Source of the DNA: Paraphoma chrysanthemicola
Lineage: Eukaryota; Ascomycota; Dothideomycetes; Pleosporales; Phaeosphaeriaceae
DNA: 64,000 nt
Direction: 5' to 3'
NCBI GenBank assembly: GCA_020744225.1
Contig: JAGMWG010000014.1
Span: forward strand, 620,001-684,000
The notes under the pieces were generated by a model that saw only the letters and a program-made list of their open reading frames with translations, searched no databases and was not told the origin of the DNA. Each line of letters starts with the position of its first letter. Positions within the stretch are counted from its first letter, which is position 1. Below, piece after piece: positions 45,187 through 57,795 of the stretch. The translations under genes were made by a program, and so were the position numbers.

Positions 45187-45637
45187 CCTGAGGAGTGGAA
45201 TAGGGTTTTTGAGTGGACTTGGGTACAATGCTGGGCTTGGCGGACTTCAGAGGAAGGGTCCGGTTGACGTGCTTGGACTGACGAACTTCAACGATGCAAA
45301 ACTGGAAGGAGAATCGATTTCTTTCCTTCTACACAAAAGATATGTCTGTAATATTGTTGTTATAAATCAATTCAAACCCCGCTGTTCTCAATGCAAACCT
45401 CCCAGAACCTCAACACCATATCCGCATCGTCCATAAGAGGCCCTTGTATTGATCTTGTGAGTGAATTAAGTGACATATTAGTTGCTCTCACTGAACCAGT
45501 TCGTTTGCGCTTCAGCTCTAACATTCCGAATCGCTCTTCAGTGTTGAGGCCTCTCATACCACGAATCTGGAGTTCCACATTCATCTTAACAGCTATGGTG
45601 GACATTCCATCCCGTTCATCCCCACGCCCACATCCCC
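45187..45637. other. Intergenic between convergent genes
   Basis: 3' flanks of two-finger copy 4 and the carboxypeptidase. Open frames on both strands have no family character. Confidence 0.5.
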
Positions 45638-47059
45638 TCAGCCCTCCCAAACATTATTCAACAACCACAACTGCCCCGCCCACTGCTCCTTGACAACCGG
45701 CCAAATCTGCTCGGGTGGCAACACAAACCCACCTCCCGCTGGGTCCTGCGGACTCAATTCCAGCGTCCACGAATGCGGCGCACCATGTACACCGTAATGG
45801 TGATCGCGCGAGTTTCCAGTGCTGAAGTACAAGATCTCGCAACCGGGACCAAACTCATACGTACTGTTACGCGTGCTAGCAGCTTCAATGGCGCGGGCTG
45901 TGCCGCCCGCGACTTCGAGCATGCGTGGGAGAGATTCGGGGAGCGGGTCGCATGTGTAGCCGTACGGAGTAAGAACGAGTTGGCCGTAGCTGTGGAAATC
46001 GATGAAGGAGCGAATGCCGGCACCTGTTGCTGCGAGTTTCGTGGAAAGGCCGTCGAGGGCTTGGTTCTCAGGCGTGTCACCGGGTGCGAGGCCGCGGTAG
46101 GTTTGGCCGCAGGGATCGGGTGTTGAACCGCCTTCTGGTGGCTGGGCATCCCATTCGAATTTCCAGTTGCGGTTGCCGTCGGTGCCGATGCAGGTGGTGT
46201 TGGCTGTGGGGCGGGGTTGTCGGTTTTTGCGCCAAAGACGATCATTTGTTTGAGTGTAGGAGAAGCCTTGAAGAGTCAGGTTGGGTGTGAATGTGGTGGC
46301 TTGAACGGAAACTTACCGTCAGGGTTGTGGAATGGAACGAGATAGAAGTCGTAGTAGTCTAGGAACGCTGTCACATTGCCGTCTCCACTCTTGTATCCGT
46401 CAATAAGTTGGTACGCAAGGTACTCAATTACCGCCGTCGAGATCCACTAATCTAGAAATTAGCGAAGAGCTTTCAACCACATCACGACCGGTCTTTACCT
46501 CTCTTGCGTGTACAGTTGCGTGCCAAAGTATCACCGGCTTTTCACTCTTTCCGTACCCCTCCTTGTCATCTCCAAAAAGGTGGAACGCATAGATACTCCG
46601 ATTCTCGTAGCTCTTTCCAATCTCAAATTTCTCAGCGTTCTTGGGGAAAGCCGAGACCAAGTCGTCCCAGTATGCCAAATGATCGGCGTAGTCATGGTAC
46701 GTGTCGAACCATGAGAGATCGGGCAGATCCCCACGTTTATGTAGCCGGCCATAAGGTGCTTTCTTGTCTGTCGCGCGAATGTAGCTGCCAAGATCCCTGT
46801 TCACTAGGCGAGCTTCAAGGCCCAGTGAGTTGAAAGATGAGACTTCTTCTGGTGGGATAGCTACGGATAGCGTGTTGCGAATAGGATGAGTGTGGTAGGT
46901 AGCGAAACGCCTCTGAAGATCCCGGGCTTCGTCGACGCCTCGCGGTGTAATGCTGTAGATATGAAAGCCATCATACGTAGGATTGGTATTGGCATCTCGC
47001 GACACGAGAGGAGAGGCGGCCACCAGTGGTGCCAGGAAAGCAAGAGTTGTCCACTTCAT
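45638..47059 (-). CDS. Secreted zinc carboxypeptidase, M14A (carboxypeptidase A-like)
   Basis: Three exons on the minus strand, 47059-46499, 46446-46317 and 46266-45638, about 439 residues. The signal peptide MKWTTLAFLAPLVAASPLV is followed by a propeptide to about residue 110 and the catalytic domain from about 115 (SWFDTYHDYADHLAYWDDLV). The first splice joins HARE to WISTAVIEYL, rebuilding the family motif with zinc ligands His184 and Glu187. The second splice rebuilds PFHNPDGFSYTQTNDRLWRK. The third zinc ligand is in SFIDFHSYGQLVLTPYG and the catalytic Glu in SWTLELSPQDPAGGG. The two intron positions fall inside conserved motifs, so the model is well supported. It releases C-terminal residues from extracellular peptides. 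Confidence 0.95.
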
Positions 47060-48076
47060 GTTTGCTGCAGAGCTACGGGAACGTTCTCTAGGCTGGATGT
47101 ACCGAAGGGTGGGAGTGGAAACTGACAGGCTAGCATTTGTCCGCCGACGACTTATGTACCAAATCCAAAATCATCTTATCGTCGGCCAAGATTTCCATGA
47201 TGCAACGGTGCACTTAGATTGCGAGACTCTGGAGAACGTACCTCGACTTGAGGGGAAGTTGCAGATTCGTCGTGTCGCTCTGCTTGGAATCGATGCCCGA
47301 TTAGGAAGCTGTACACTATCCGAGTCTCGGCAAACTCTTGGCTGATCACAGGACGGCTTTCACGACTCCCTCATTTGTACTAGACATGCGTCGTACCTGG
47401 GAAGACGGGTTCGGCTGTGGCTTATACCCGGTAACGGCCAGACAGTGCAGTGTGGATAAAGATCCATGGTGGCGTGTCAAATACTCCGCAGCCTGCGTCT
47501 TGCTTTCGAGCATTCATGGGCCGGGGTTGTTGTTTTCCTCTACTCAAGTCTTTCGCAAAAGCCATTATCTTTATTCAGTCGACCCAGACAGTATGCCGTT
47601 GCTATGGAAGCCGCTATGCTGGATCGTTCTATGCTGCCGGCAAAGTGTCAAGATGAAAATTCGGACGTAAGTGAGACTTGACATATATCTTCCTTGCACT
47701 CCACGAGTATCCGTAGTTCTATTTTCGGCGAGATGCGAAGAATTTGAATATGAGAAGATGGAGTGAGTGTTACATCCAACATGTCGTTAAAACTGCGTAA
47801 TGAGGCACACGCAGCCTAGACCGGGAACAGCGTAGCGCACTTTCGAACTGAATACCAATGTTGTTCTTCCACGCAACTTGAGGCTATCTTCGTGGGATTT
47901 TGTATCACAATTGCGTTCATGCAGAATTTCCGATGAGCCATGGAACGTTGAAAACTCAGGAGTTACGAGAAAGACCAGTTTTCTTCATAATTGCAGCTTT
48001 GATTGGTAGCTAACCCCAGACCGTTCTAGTAGTCAGATCAGCTGGAAAGCTCAGTATGATTTGGTACAAGCGCTCT
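47060..48076. other. Intergenic, about 1 kb
   Basis: Promoter of the carboxypeptidase at its left end (genes on the minus strand) and 3' flank of the MFS gene. No gene recognised. Confidence 0.5.
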
Positions 48077-49833
48077 TTAAAACATCTGCCTGTTCTTCAT
48101 CTCGACTGGCAAGAATACCATCATCAACGCTGACAGCCAGATGCCACCAGCACCAAGCCAAAGGATGCCGGAGCTCTGTGATTCGAGCAATTGCGCACCC
48201 GCGTAAGGTGCAACGATTCCAGCAATTCGGCCCAGACAAGACAGCATACCACTGACGCTGCCACGGTAACTCGTGTCGAAGAGTTCAGGCGCTGAGGCGT
48301 AAAGTACGGCGTTGAAGTACTGGAGAGAATTAGTATTCGCACCGCCAGGGTTTGTTGGAGACTTACCGTCTGCATAATGTACTCTAGAGCATTCAAGCCC
48401 ACGTATCCCGCAGTCGATCTCACTTGCGTGTACATGGCCATCGACAAACCCTGACAAATGGCGGAGAAAACCAGGGACCATTTGCGTCCGACGAGCGGCA
48501 TTTGGACTGAGACCAGTGCCAGGACTGCGCCTAGGATACCGGGCGCGTAGATAATGACATACTGCTGATAGGTGTCCGAGACGGTTCCTCGACCAGTTGA
48601 GACGTTATTGCGGAGCAGGATAAGCGGGAGGAAGTTTCCAGCCAAATTGAAGGACCAGTAGTCGCCCATGTAGGTGATTCCGAGAAGAATGAAGATGAAA
48701 CATGAGAGTCGGTTGGTGAATACAGACTTGAGGCGCTTAAGCTCCTTGCCAACGCCTTTGACAACAGCTTTGTTCTTCTCGGCACGTGTTCTACCGGCCA
48801 TGGGAACGATTTCGGCTCTTGAGGAGGCGTTCGAATCCATCTCATCAATAGCAGCAAACATCTCGAGTGTCAACGTGGGCATTGGCTGGCGGTTGAATTT
48901 CGCAATCTTGTGCAAGACTTCGATTGCTTCTGCCTCCCTTCCTCGGCTAAGCAGAAACTTTGGTGATTCGTGGAAGCTGAAGACAAAGTAGCGTAGGAAG
49001 AAGATGGTCAATGTCATGACACCGAGCACGATGACATTGTATCGCCACCCCATGTTACTGGAAACAGTGCAGCATGGCTGTGCGGATGCCACAGCTTTGC
49101 AAGATGGCAGCTCGACGTCACAGCGCCATTTTGCGGCTGTCCCATAGGCAATGCCAGACGCCGCCACGACCCCAATCGGCTGCCACATGGACAACAGGGA
49201 GACAAGGAAGCGTCGGCTTTGAGGCAAGAACTCCAAAGCGATAGTTGCGTCGATGGGGATGTTGCCTCCAAGACCGAGAGATGCGAGGAAATAGATTCCG
49301 CAGATTGCGCCGTAGTTGAACTTCGGGGCAGCCAAGAGAAGTCCGAAGATTGAGGTGATGAGGCACGTCAAATTGAAAGCCCACTTCCTTCCAATGATGT
49401 CCACAGCTAGACCGAATCCTAGTGCGCCAACAGCAAGGCCAGCATTGGCCAAAGCGAATATGTTGCCTGTGTCAGCATCGGCAACATTCATCTCTTGGTA
49501 AATGGCACTCGAAATCAGTCCGACGCCCTGCGACCAGGCCAGATCCAGGAAGTAGCCAAAGCCGCATAGAAACCAGATGCATATCTGATAACGGCCAAGG
49601 CCGAATTTGTCGATCTCAGCGTTGATGAGTGCTGCTTTCTTTTCGAAAGTGTCCATGGGACGAGCTGCAGTGCCCTTAATAATCGCAGCGAAAGTGAGAT
49701 TCTCCGACGACACAAGTTCCAAATTGTTGTAGATCGGGACTTGTACGCCACCCGGGTTCTCATTGATGCTGGTGGCCTTTTCGTCCGCATCTAGACGACG
49801 CGGCTCATCGCTTGAGGTGCGCGCCATAGTCAT
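48077..49833 (-). CDS. MFS metabolite transporter (sugar-porter / SVOP-like group)
   Basis: Two exons on the minus strand, 49833-48367 and 48319-48077, about 569 residues; the joint gives LEYIMQT then YFNAVLYASAPELFDTS. Start at 49833 (MTMARTSSDEPRRLDADEK); a second ATG lies two codons later. Twelve membrane segments are expected. The first is FLCGFGYFLDLAWSQGVGLI, followed by the loop motif FGLAVDIIGRKWAFNLTCL and GLGGNIPIDATIALEFLPQS, typical of the organic-ion/SVOP-like MFS group. A long central cytoplasmic loop (about 340-400) carries basic residues (GRTRAEKNKAVVKGVGKELK). A Cys-rich outer loop (CDVELPSCKAVASAQPCC) may form disulfides. Substrate unknown. Confidence 0.88.
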
Positions 49834-51124
49834 GGTCGAACGCGAAGTCGCGGACAGGATGAAGATGAAGGGGTGCTCAGGTGACTTCGCGTGTGAAACC
49901 ACGAATGAAGAATGATGTGCAGGTCTCGCTGCACCCAGGCCGGCGGGAACAGGGCCATATATGAGCGGGGGCAAACCGTGAGCAGCCTTGCCATATATCA
50001 CAACTGCGCTATTCGCGTTCACGGATCTAAGCGACGACGGCTAGGATCTAGTGCGCCGGTTCTTGACTGGCCTAGCTTACTCCAACGCGGGAGCCGAGGC
50101 GCTGATTGGCTCAAAGGGTCATCATGACGACACGGTGAAAGAGAACAAGTGCTGATGTAGCGCAACGCCGCCTAGTCATGGCCGTTGAGACGAGATTGAG
50201 TTTTCGGCTTGTCCGTGGTGCACGATGGATTTGCAGGACTAGGAAATGCACCAGCGAGTAGCTGCAACCGGGACCACGGGCTCGTCAGGTGTGCTAAACC
50301 TAATGAAGACATTTGAGCAGGGTAAATGTCGCGTCTAAGCTGTCTAGCCTTTCTTCTCTACTCCGAGGCGCGACATTTACGTCTCCACTGACGTAGCTCC
50401 GCCGCCCCGCATTGGGCAGCCGGATAAACGCTAGCGATCGCTTGGCTTGGCACGTGCGTATGGGAAAGTGTCTTTTGCATGACGCCGGAAATACTCCACA
50501 CCGATTCAGCCAGATACATGGTGCCGCATCCGTCACATTGTCATCTGCAACATTTTTTTTCTGCAAATATGTACCATCCTTTTGCTAAAGAGAAAGCAAG
50601 CAATGTACCCTTCCAGGGTCACGCGACAAACTGAAGAAAGTGCCAACAGATTCAAGCAACATCACGGTCGGAATGGTCTTAGACTCTACGAGTGACTTTC
50701 TACAGACTGTGCCTATCATGTTGTGGCTTTGCTGCAATTACATGCATTGCGGAACGAGATGAAATGTCGGTATGATTAAACAGCATGAATTTTTAGTGAG
50801 CAGCGATTCTCAAGCGCCTTTCACAGTATTGGTATTGTATGCTGCTTCCCTGGGCTCATCTATGTGAGGTGTTGAACCTCACTACCTAGAAACATCACCA
50901 CCATACCGAAATTAACATTGGCCACCTCAACAGTGGATCAACCATGATCCCATTCTCAACCCTCGAGAGAACTCACGCACGGTCCATAATTGCTGGTAGC
51001 GCGACCGAATACAGCTTGGAACTGGATATTAGCCCAAATAGCATTCTTGGACAGTCTTAGGGCGCGAACTTGATTGGTATTCAAACCCCCAGAGTTCGTC
51101 CTGCAAGCCGTCCTACTGATGAAC
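49834..51124. other. Intergenic, 1.3 kb
   Basis: MFS promoter and the 3' flank of the HET gene. No gene recognised; an 88-codon minus frame at 50300-50566 has no family character. Confidence 0.5.
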
Positions 51125-53469
51125 TCAACGAAGCACAATAGTCTCCCTCGGCCACTGTTGGAAGCCAATGTCTTCAATTCTTGTAGCGAGGCCAATTCGC
51201 TCCCAGTGCATGCCTCTTGGCCGAATAATTAGGAAGACCGATATTTGATGACAGGGCACATTGCCCACGTGAGTATCAGAATTGATCACCCAATTGTGCA
51301 CGTAGAGAAGCTTCCAGCCTGTCGAAGAGAACTGACGCACGTTATGTTCGAAAGGATCCTTGAAGAGCTTTCCCACGTCGGGCAATAGATGTAGGTGATC
51401 AAAGTAAGCTCGAAAACGTTTCAACGGCTCCGTGGTTGTATGGACATAGTCTTTTGTAGATGACACTGGACCGAACCCTGCCTCCCAGATATTGCCGACA
51501 CCAATGTCGATTGTTTCAATATCAACCACTGGACCATTGAGCTTGAGGAGTGGACTACCTTCTGGGATGACCTTGCGATCTTTCCAGTATTCGAGATGAG
51601 AGAACTCGATCCAGGATGGCTCGCGCCCCTCGTGGTCCTGTAGGACCTGCACGTGCACTTCATCTTTCTTGGTCGACGACCGAGTATCCGGTATTGCCAG
51701 ACGATGCATCCTGCCATTTACATCTTTTATTGACGCGCCATCGGGGTCTTGACCAAGATGGAATTGATCTCCAGACTCAAGCGATACCCAAGACCAGCTT
51801 GGCATGCATTCCTTTTTTTTGAATACCAGTGGTGTGTCATGAAACCATCCAAGGCCTCGTAGAAAGGCGTTTTTTGGGTCCTCTACTCTATGGCCAATGT
51901 TTGATAAGACATTGTTTTGCGAGGCGCCATCTTGCTTCGCGTCCTGCAGATTTGCTTCAGCGATGACCAATGAGATTCCCCAATAGCTAAAGTACCAGGC
52001 ACGATTCAACAGCCCCTTAAACGCATTTAGGGCGTCTGCTTCATACGACAAGGTCCGTCCTAGATATTCCGTGATTTGAATTTCAAGCTGCAAAAATGAG
52101 AGACCACCCTGAATGTCCGAGAGTATCGATGGGAGAATAGGGCTGGCAGATGAACTACCCGGTAAATGAGGAAACTCCTCATAATAAGTCGTAGTTCTGC
52201 ATGCTAGTATGGCCTGACTTTCGAGGAAGAATAGACACCTCGTCGAAAGTTTCATTTCCTGGAACGTCCATCCACGACGAAACCATTGGGTGGACGAGAG
52301 TATATCCAGAATGGGCAGATCGCATGAGATGAATGCGTGGTTTTCCAGCCTTGCCACAGACTGTCGAGTTCTTGGCCGCATGGAGTGCCTCCCAGCTCCG
52401 GGAAGCCCGTACGTGTCGTCACAGCCAGCCGCCGCGACAATTGTCAAATCGGCCTTCTCATAGATCTGATCCATCATATCGAGCTGGTGCGCTTTCTCTT
52501 TCTCGTTGTGCTGATCGATACAGTATTTATCTACAGTTTATGACATATGAGTGTTAGCGATTGACTTTGTGTATCTGGAGATTCATTGATGTACGTACCG
52601 ACCCACAAGTACCGATACCCTAGCGAACGTGTCACCGCAATAGCGTCTTGTATAGTGCGGGGACATGTGGATAATGCAAATCGACCGTAACTTGTGGGCT
52701 TGCGATGATGCCTTTGCCTCGGTCCCCAGACATAGATGAGTGCAATATAGGGCTGACCGCGAGGCAAGACGACAAGCCTGAGCAATTGACAGTCGATTGT
52801 AGTTACTGCCGCAGCAAAAGCTGTAAGACGCGCTTCTAGGCTCAGGCTACACCTGCAGCCATGATGAGTCTGACATTCAAGCAGCCAGTGCTTGATCTCG
52901 GCGAAGCTGGCTTGGTAACGGTTGAGAACCCGAGCCGTCAACGGCTTTCCCTGCGATATGTAATCGCCATAGGTTGTCGCTGGCGCTATCATTCTTTGTC
53001 GCGCATCAGGCGTGTAAGGGCACAGATTGGATTTGGTGTTGATTGAAAAAAGCCAATTTAACCTCCTCTTTGGCTTGATGACCCGACGAGTAACCTGGAT
53101 GATCATCATGGATCTTTCTGACGATGATTCAGCCACAAGCAATCTCTCTTGTTCCGAAAGCAAGTAGCAAAGAACGACTGAGTAACCTGGCAAAGAGCCA
53201 ATGTAGTACTCGCCATCCTGTTTGGCATGAATGATAGGCTCAAGTAAAGAGCAGAGCGAGCAGCGCTTGGGTGTCGTTATGAGGTGAGTTCCGAATGTTA
53301 GTGTTCCATGGTAGAGGTACTCAGGAAGTGCCAGCTCGGAAGCGTCATCGAATTTGGTCAAAACGCGCTTGTGCTTCCTACAGAGATAAGGTCTACCCAA
53401 GCATGCGTATTGGGCTGCCTGGACTGCGAAGCTTGCGGGCAGGCGCCAGAATGGGTGATTGGAATCCAT
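51125..53469 (-). CDS. HET (heterokaryon incompatibility) domain protein
   Basis: Two exons on the minus strand, 53469-52599 and 52530-51125, about 758 residues. HET domains occur in proteins that trigger incompatibility cell death and other defence-like responses in filamentous fungi. The HET core starts at about residue 240 with PYIALIYVWGPRQ (usually SYVWG), continues TIQDAIAVTRSLGYRYLWVG at the exon border, and is completed by DKYCIDQHNEKEKAHQLDMM and ADLTIVAAAGCDDTYGLPG in exon 2, then WFRRGWTFQEMKLSTRCLFF. The usual V/IDxxCIDQ reads DKYCIDQ after splicing over a 68-base intron. The N-terminal part has Cys groups (CSLCSLLEP) and the C-terminal part no known domain. The neighbouring relic at 58.8 kb is a second, broken member. 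Confidence 0.9.
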
Positions 53470-54187
53470 CGGTCTCTACACTGTTCATGACGGGAAGTGG
53501 TTGTGCTTATGACAAGGCCGAAGGTGGGCTGTGGTGGCTGAACATACAGACGCGCGGGGCACCTACAGGTGGTCTGTCCAGGCAACACTCAAGCCACCTT
53601 CTGGTTGCAAAATAAGCAAATATTTGATTACGATATACGGCTAGTGTCGTCTTCGGGTCGAGAAACGGCATGCCCCATGCCTGCTCGTTGGAGACATGGA
53701 GGACATGGCTTGGAAATCATTGGGGGTGGGATGAGATTTCTCAGACAGCCACGGATGCAAAGGAGACATGACGTGGGCAGAAGGTCCATACTGACATGAT
53801 GAAATAGATGATGAAGGAGGTTGAGACGTGATATGCACATGTGGATCACGGGGAAGCTAATCATCGAGAACCGGCGCCCGTCGTTCATGGCCGATGGGTT
53901 TTGTGCGCTCGGGCCACGTGCCCACGACCATCGTTGCCGCTTCCCCACGATCTTCGTTGCAGCTTTGAGTGCCTGCCGCGTGGACACGAAGAGGAGCAGT
54001 CACATGCTGTAACGCGATTGCCCTTCTAGCAAGGCTGAGACGTTGTGATGGCTCACGACGCGCAGAACCGCCAGCCGCCTTGACGTTTGTTTGCGCATGC
54101 TCCACTCTTGTAAAGCACCATAACAAACATGTACAACAACACTTGACATTCTCGCACAAGTCACGACACGACCACGTACGGGCATCC
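53470..54187. promoter_or_regulatory. Divergent promoter, HET gene / alpha-beta hydrolase
   Basis: About 720 bases between divergent starts at 53469 (-) and 54188 (+). Open frames on both strands lack family character. Confidence 0.45.
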
Positions 54188-55826
54188 ATGTCTCCTAGGC
54201 CAGCCCCGAGGCTGCGCGACAAGATGAAGAAGCTTCTTGCGGCTTTGGCAACCACCGGCTTCAAGCTCGGATTTGGTTTCTTCAGCCTGGCAACCGTGTG
54301 GGCGACGGCGGTCATCAAAGACGGCGTCCTCTTCGCCAAAGATACGGAAGAGGAGAAGAAGGAGTTGGATGCTGGTACCGTAGCCGTCGAGTGCTTTCTC
54401 ACGCGATGCTGACAACCCAACAGCTCAGCAGAAGTTCTGGAGCCTCAACACCCAGCCACTGTCCGGCTTCAAGCACGCCTTCTTCACCACCACCACCAAG
54501 GGCCTCAACCTCCACTACGTCACCAATGCAGATGAAACCACGTCAAGCCCGAGGAATGTAGCCATCTTCATTCACGGTATGCATCCAGCCTTCGGGTCCG
54601 CTGTAAGACATTGTGCTAACCGCCTCCTGCTCAGGCTTCCCCGACTCGTTCCTCCTCTGGCGCCACATCCTCCAGTCTCCCGAACTGCTACGAAAGCACA
54701 CACTGATCGCCGTCGATCTGCCTGGATATGGTGGGTCCGACAGTCTGCCCGCTTACGGCGCAAACGAAATGCTCGAGACCATGACTGATTTCATACTGGG
54801 TATGAGGAATCAGTTCCTACACAAGGACAGCAAGCTTGTCGTCGTTACACATGATTGGGGTGCTATCGTTGGTGCACGGCTGGCAGCTGAAGCAAGCGTC
54901 TTGGCAGATCGTTGGATCATCACAAGCGCCTTCATTGTGCGTCCTAAGAGTTTGATAACCTTTTCGACAAACTAACGAGAAAATAGCCCAGCCTTACCGC
55001 CTCAAATGCTGCCGCCGCCTGGTCCGTGGCGAGACAGATGTTCCACACCTGGCTTCAGACACCCCTTCACTGGCGCTTGCTGAAGAATGCAGTCGAGGCG
55101 CTTCACCCGGTTCGATCACAGTTCCGACGCTCGTTCTACATCTTTTGCTTCCATCTCCCGTGGCCATTCAGCAACTTCTTTGCCACCTTCGGTAACTATT
55201 GGTTCCTGAGACTGCTACATAGTCTAGGCAAGGGCAAGCCTCAACGCAACGAAAAGCTTCTGGATCGTCTGACTCCCAAGGAATCCGGCGAGGCAATGGC
55301 TACTTCGACCGGTCCTGGTGCATCTCAGCTAAGTGATCACGAGGGCAAGAGCATGATTAAATACGGCGAGTCGGTCAGACTCCGTGTTCATGATCGCGGC
55401 ATGGCTGAGAAGATCCGCATCTACCGCGAAGGCTTGTTCCTGGGCAAATGGGAGAAATCTCTAGAGACCACGGCTGCGCTATTTGATCTGGCTCAGGCGT
55501 CATCAAACTCAAACGCCTCTTCCTCGCTCGTGGGTGGTCTCTCGGACGGCGCTTTGAGAGCCCCGACCACACTCATCCTTGGCGAGCGTGATCCAGCCTT
55601 CGAGCAGAAGCTGGGCCTCAACAATGTCAAAAACTTCCTTCCTGGATCCAGCCAGGTGGTAGTGATCAAGGATGCGGGCCACTGGCTTCCAGTCGAGCCT
55701 GCCGGTCGACGCGTGCTAGAAAAGACTGTACTGTGGGCTCTGGCTCCTTCTAGTGAGACCGAGTCAGACAAAGCGACGGAGCTTTTTGCGGAGATGAGCG
55801 ACGTCAGAGTCATTGTGCAGACATGA
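54188..55826 (+). CDS. Alpha/beta-hydrolase, epoxide-hydrolase type, membrane-anchored
   Basis: Four exons, 54188-54374, 54424-54576, 54635-54936 and 54987-55826, about 493 residues. An N-terminal hydrophobic segment (LLAALATTGFKLGFGFFSLA, about 16-35) looks like a membrane anchor. The hydrolase core shows the oxyanion motif H113-G-F-P-D117 rebuilt by splicing (AIFIH + GFPDSFLLW), DLPGYGGSDSLP, the nucleophile elbow VTHDWGAIVG with Asp187 as in epoxide hydrolases and haloalkane dehalogenases, an acid in LILGERDPAF, and the base His in KDAGHWLPVEP. A large cap region of about 190 residues lies between core halves. Likely opens epoxides of lipids or xenobiotics; substrate is inference. Asp nucleophile separates it from Ser esterases. 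Confidence 0.9.
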
Positions 55827-56490
55827 GGGAATTTACTAAGAACGGACCTAATCGGCGCAGGAATGCCATAGGCGCTAGACACAGATTTAGTGGTATATTG
55901 TCATGGAAGGCATGAATGCTTCACTGTAGCTGATCACTTGTACAACATATCTCACTGACTGTCATCTCTCTTTGATGAAGCTTGGCTAGCCACCCTATGA
56001 CTACCCGTGTCTCTTCCGCAAATTTTTTACCTCTAGTTACACGGTGATTGTGGTGAGTAGAACAAGTACGGATGACGTTCCCACATGAATGTAGCGCTAG
56101 TGCTACGTTACGATCCAGCAGAGACCTGGGAAGTGCGAGAGGCTCTGCGAATCGCCTTCGTAGACAAGATGACGAAGGTTAGCGGCAGCACGTCATAAAG
56201 TCTGTTACAGAATTGGCCAGCTTTGGTGATGATTCCAGTCGCAACGTAATGGATGAGGCCTCGTTGCTTATGGTCAAAGAATTTGTGGCTGGCTACAACA
56301 TACACGAAAGCTTTGGACAAGCGAGGATACGAAACTGTAGAGTGGTACATGCAAGGATTGGTTTATATCTCTGTGAATGAGCGTATTGGTCAGGTTATAG
56401 ACAAGTATGGTCTTCGAGGTGGAGCCAAGGAATGCATCTCCACCTCACATAGGCCAAGTCCCTCTCTGTACGACTGGAATCGTAGAATTT
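55827..56490. other. Intergenic between convergent genes
   Basis: 3' flanks of the hydrolase and NMT1 genes. No gene recognised. Confidence 0.5.
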
Positions 56491-57654
56491 TCAAGCCTCA
56501 GCAGGGGCCGCAGCACCTACGATAACCTTGCCAGCGACACTCTCGAGCCTCTTGAATCCACCATGCTCCTTGACCTCTTCCTGCAAGACCACCATCCTCT
56601 TCTGATCACCAGTCGGATCGTCGGCCTCCTGTTCAAGACCCCATTCCAGGTACTCATTGGTATAGTTCGGCTGGAATCCTTCATCAAGCACACCAAGCCT
56701 CTTTCCATATCGCGTCACCTTCTCCCAATCGCGCTGCACATTCTGCAAATCGGGGCTGAAGTACGCGAAACTACGCTCGAAGATCTTGCGATTGGTGGGC
56801 GTGTTCAGGACGGATTTGACAGCGATGAACTCGTTCCATGCAGCATCGGGAGATGCAAGGACGAAGTCGGTCGCGCGCTTGCATGCGCGTAAGAAAGCGC
56901 GAATCTTCTCAGGATTGGCTTTCACGAAGGCGTCGTTGCCAATGTACAAGATGCTGCAGAAGCAGCAGCATCCGAGCTGCGCAAGCTCGTCGATGCGCAG
57001 CATCTTAACTTCGTCACGAGAGCGGCCTTGGGAGACGAGCCATTCCTCGAGTTCGACCATCTGAACGTTCTCGAGACCGATGCCGGCGTCGATTTCGCCC
57101 TTGATGATAGAGCGCGTGACGTTCATGCCGACACGTACGGCGGTGTAGTCGGAAGGAGACATGCCGTAGTGGGCAGTAAGCTCGTCGAGCTGGATCTTGC
57201 CGAACTCGCCGACGTACCCGATCTTCTTGCCCTTGAGAGTGGTGAACTCTGGGGTGATGCCGGAGGAAGTCAAGTACACGACACCCGTGAAGGGCTCGTT
57301 GAGAAGAGAGCCAATAGACGTGACAGGGAAGCCACGGGCTGCTGCAGCGAGGGTGTGGATCATGGCTTTGAAGCCGAGATCGACTTTGCCAGAGCCAATG
57401 ATCTCGGTGACATCCTGGAGCATGATCAGAGCTGGATACGATGTTACATAATATTATTGGACGCTTACGCTGGGATCATTTGGCTCCAAGATTGCAACCT
57501 TGATGCCTTCATCCTTGAAGTATCCCTTCGCCTGAGCGAGGTACAATGGCGCATGGTACGGCGTAGCTTGCCTAGCCTCGTCAGTAAGATATTCATCTCA
57601 ACATAGATGCGCTCCGCACCAGTTTGTGAGGAACGTGATCTTATCAGTCGACAT
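56491..57654 (-). CDS. NMT1: HMP-P synthase, thiamine pyrimidine biosynthesis (NMT1/THI5)
   Basis: Makes 4-amino-5-hydroxymethyl-2-methylpyrimidine phosphate from its own active-site histidine and PLP, the pyrimidine branch of thiamine synthesis. Three exons on the minus strand, 57654-57620 (35 bases), 57571-57469 and 57414-56491, about 353 residues. The start reads MSTDKITFLTNWQATPYHAP after splicing. Lys62 (PLP) and His66 (donor) fall in GFKAMIHTLA, and the iron-binding CCCFC motif is at 195-199, at the same numbers I recall for the yeast enzyme. C-terminal tail is slightly longer than in yeast. The leader holds a TPP riboswitch (see 57710-57795), so expression should fall when thiamine is present. 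The enzyme is single-turnover by its chemistry. Confidence 0.97.
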
Positions 57655-57709
57655 GATGAATGCTACCACAATCAGTACGCCCACAGGTGGGGAAAGGGTC
57701 ATCAAGAAG

Positions 57710-57795
57710 CAGCTTCGTCCTTTCGCTGGTATTATCCAGATCAAGTTCAACGGTATAATCTCAGAACAAGACATCCACAACCCTTTCTCATCGTT
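57710..57795 (-). promoter_or_regulatory. TPP (thiamine pyrophosphate) riboswitch in the NMT1 leader
   Basis: Read on the minus strand, the region carries the pyrimidine-sensor motif CTGAGA (57764-57759), then TTATACCGTTGAACTTGATC and CTGGATAATACCAGCGAAAGGA (to 57718), which match the conserved TPP aptamer core (CTGAGA ... ACC..GAACTTGATC..GGATAATACCAGCGNAGGGA-like) in order and spacing. Its 3' edge is about 60 bases upstream of the NMT1 start at 57654. In other filamentous fungi the NMT1/thiA aptamer controls alternative splicing of a leader intron; GT and AG sites around it (for example GGTAG just before the start codon at about 57662-57666) make the same mechanism plausible here, but that is inference. 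Confidence 0.93.
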
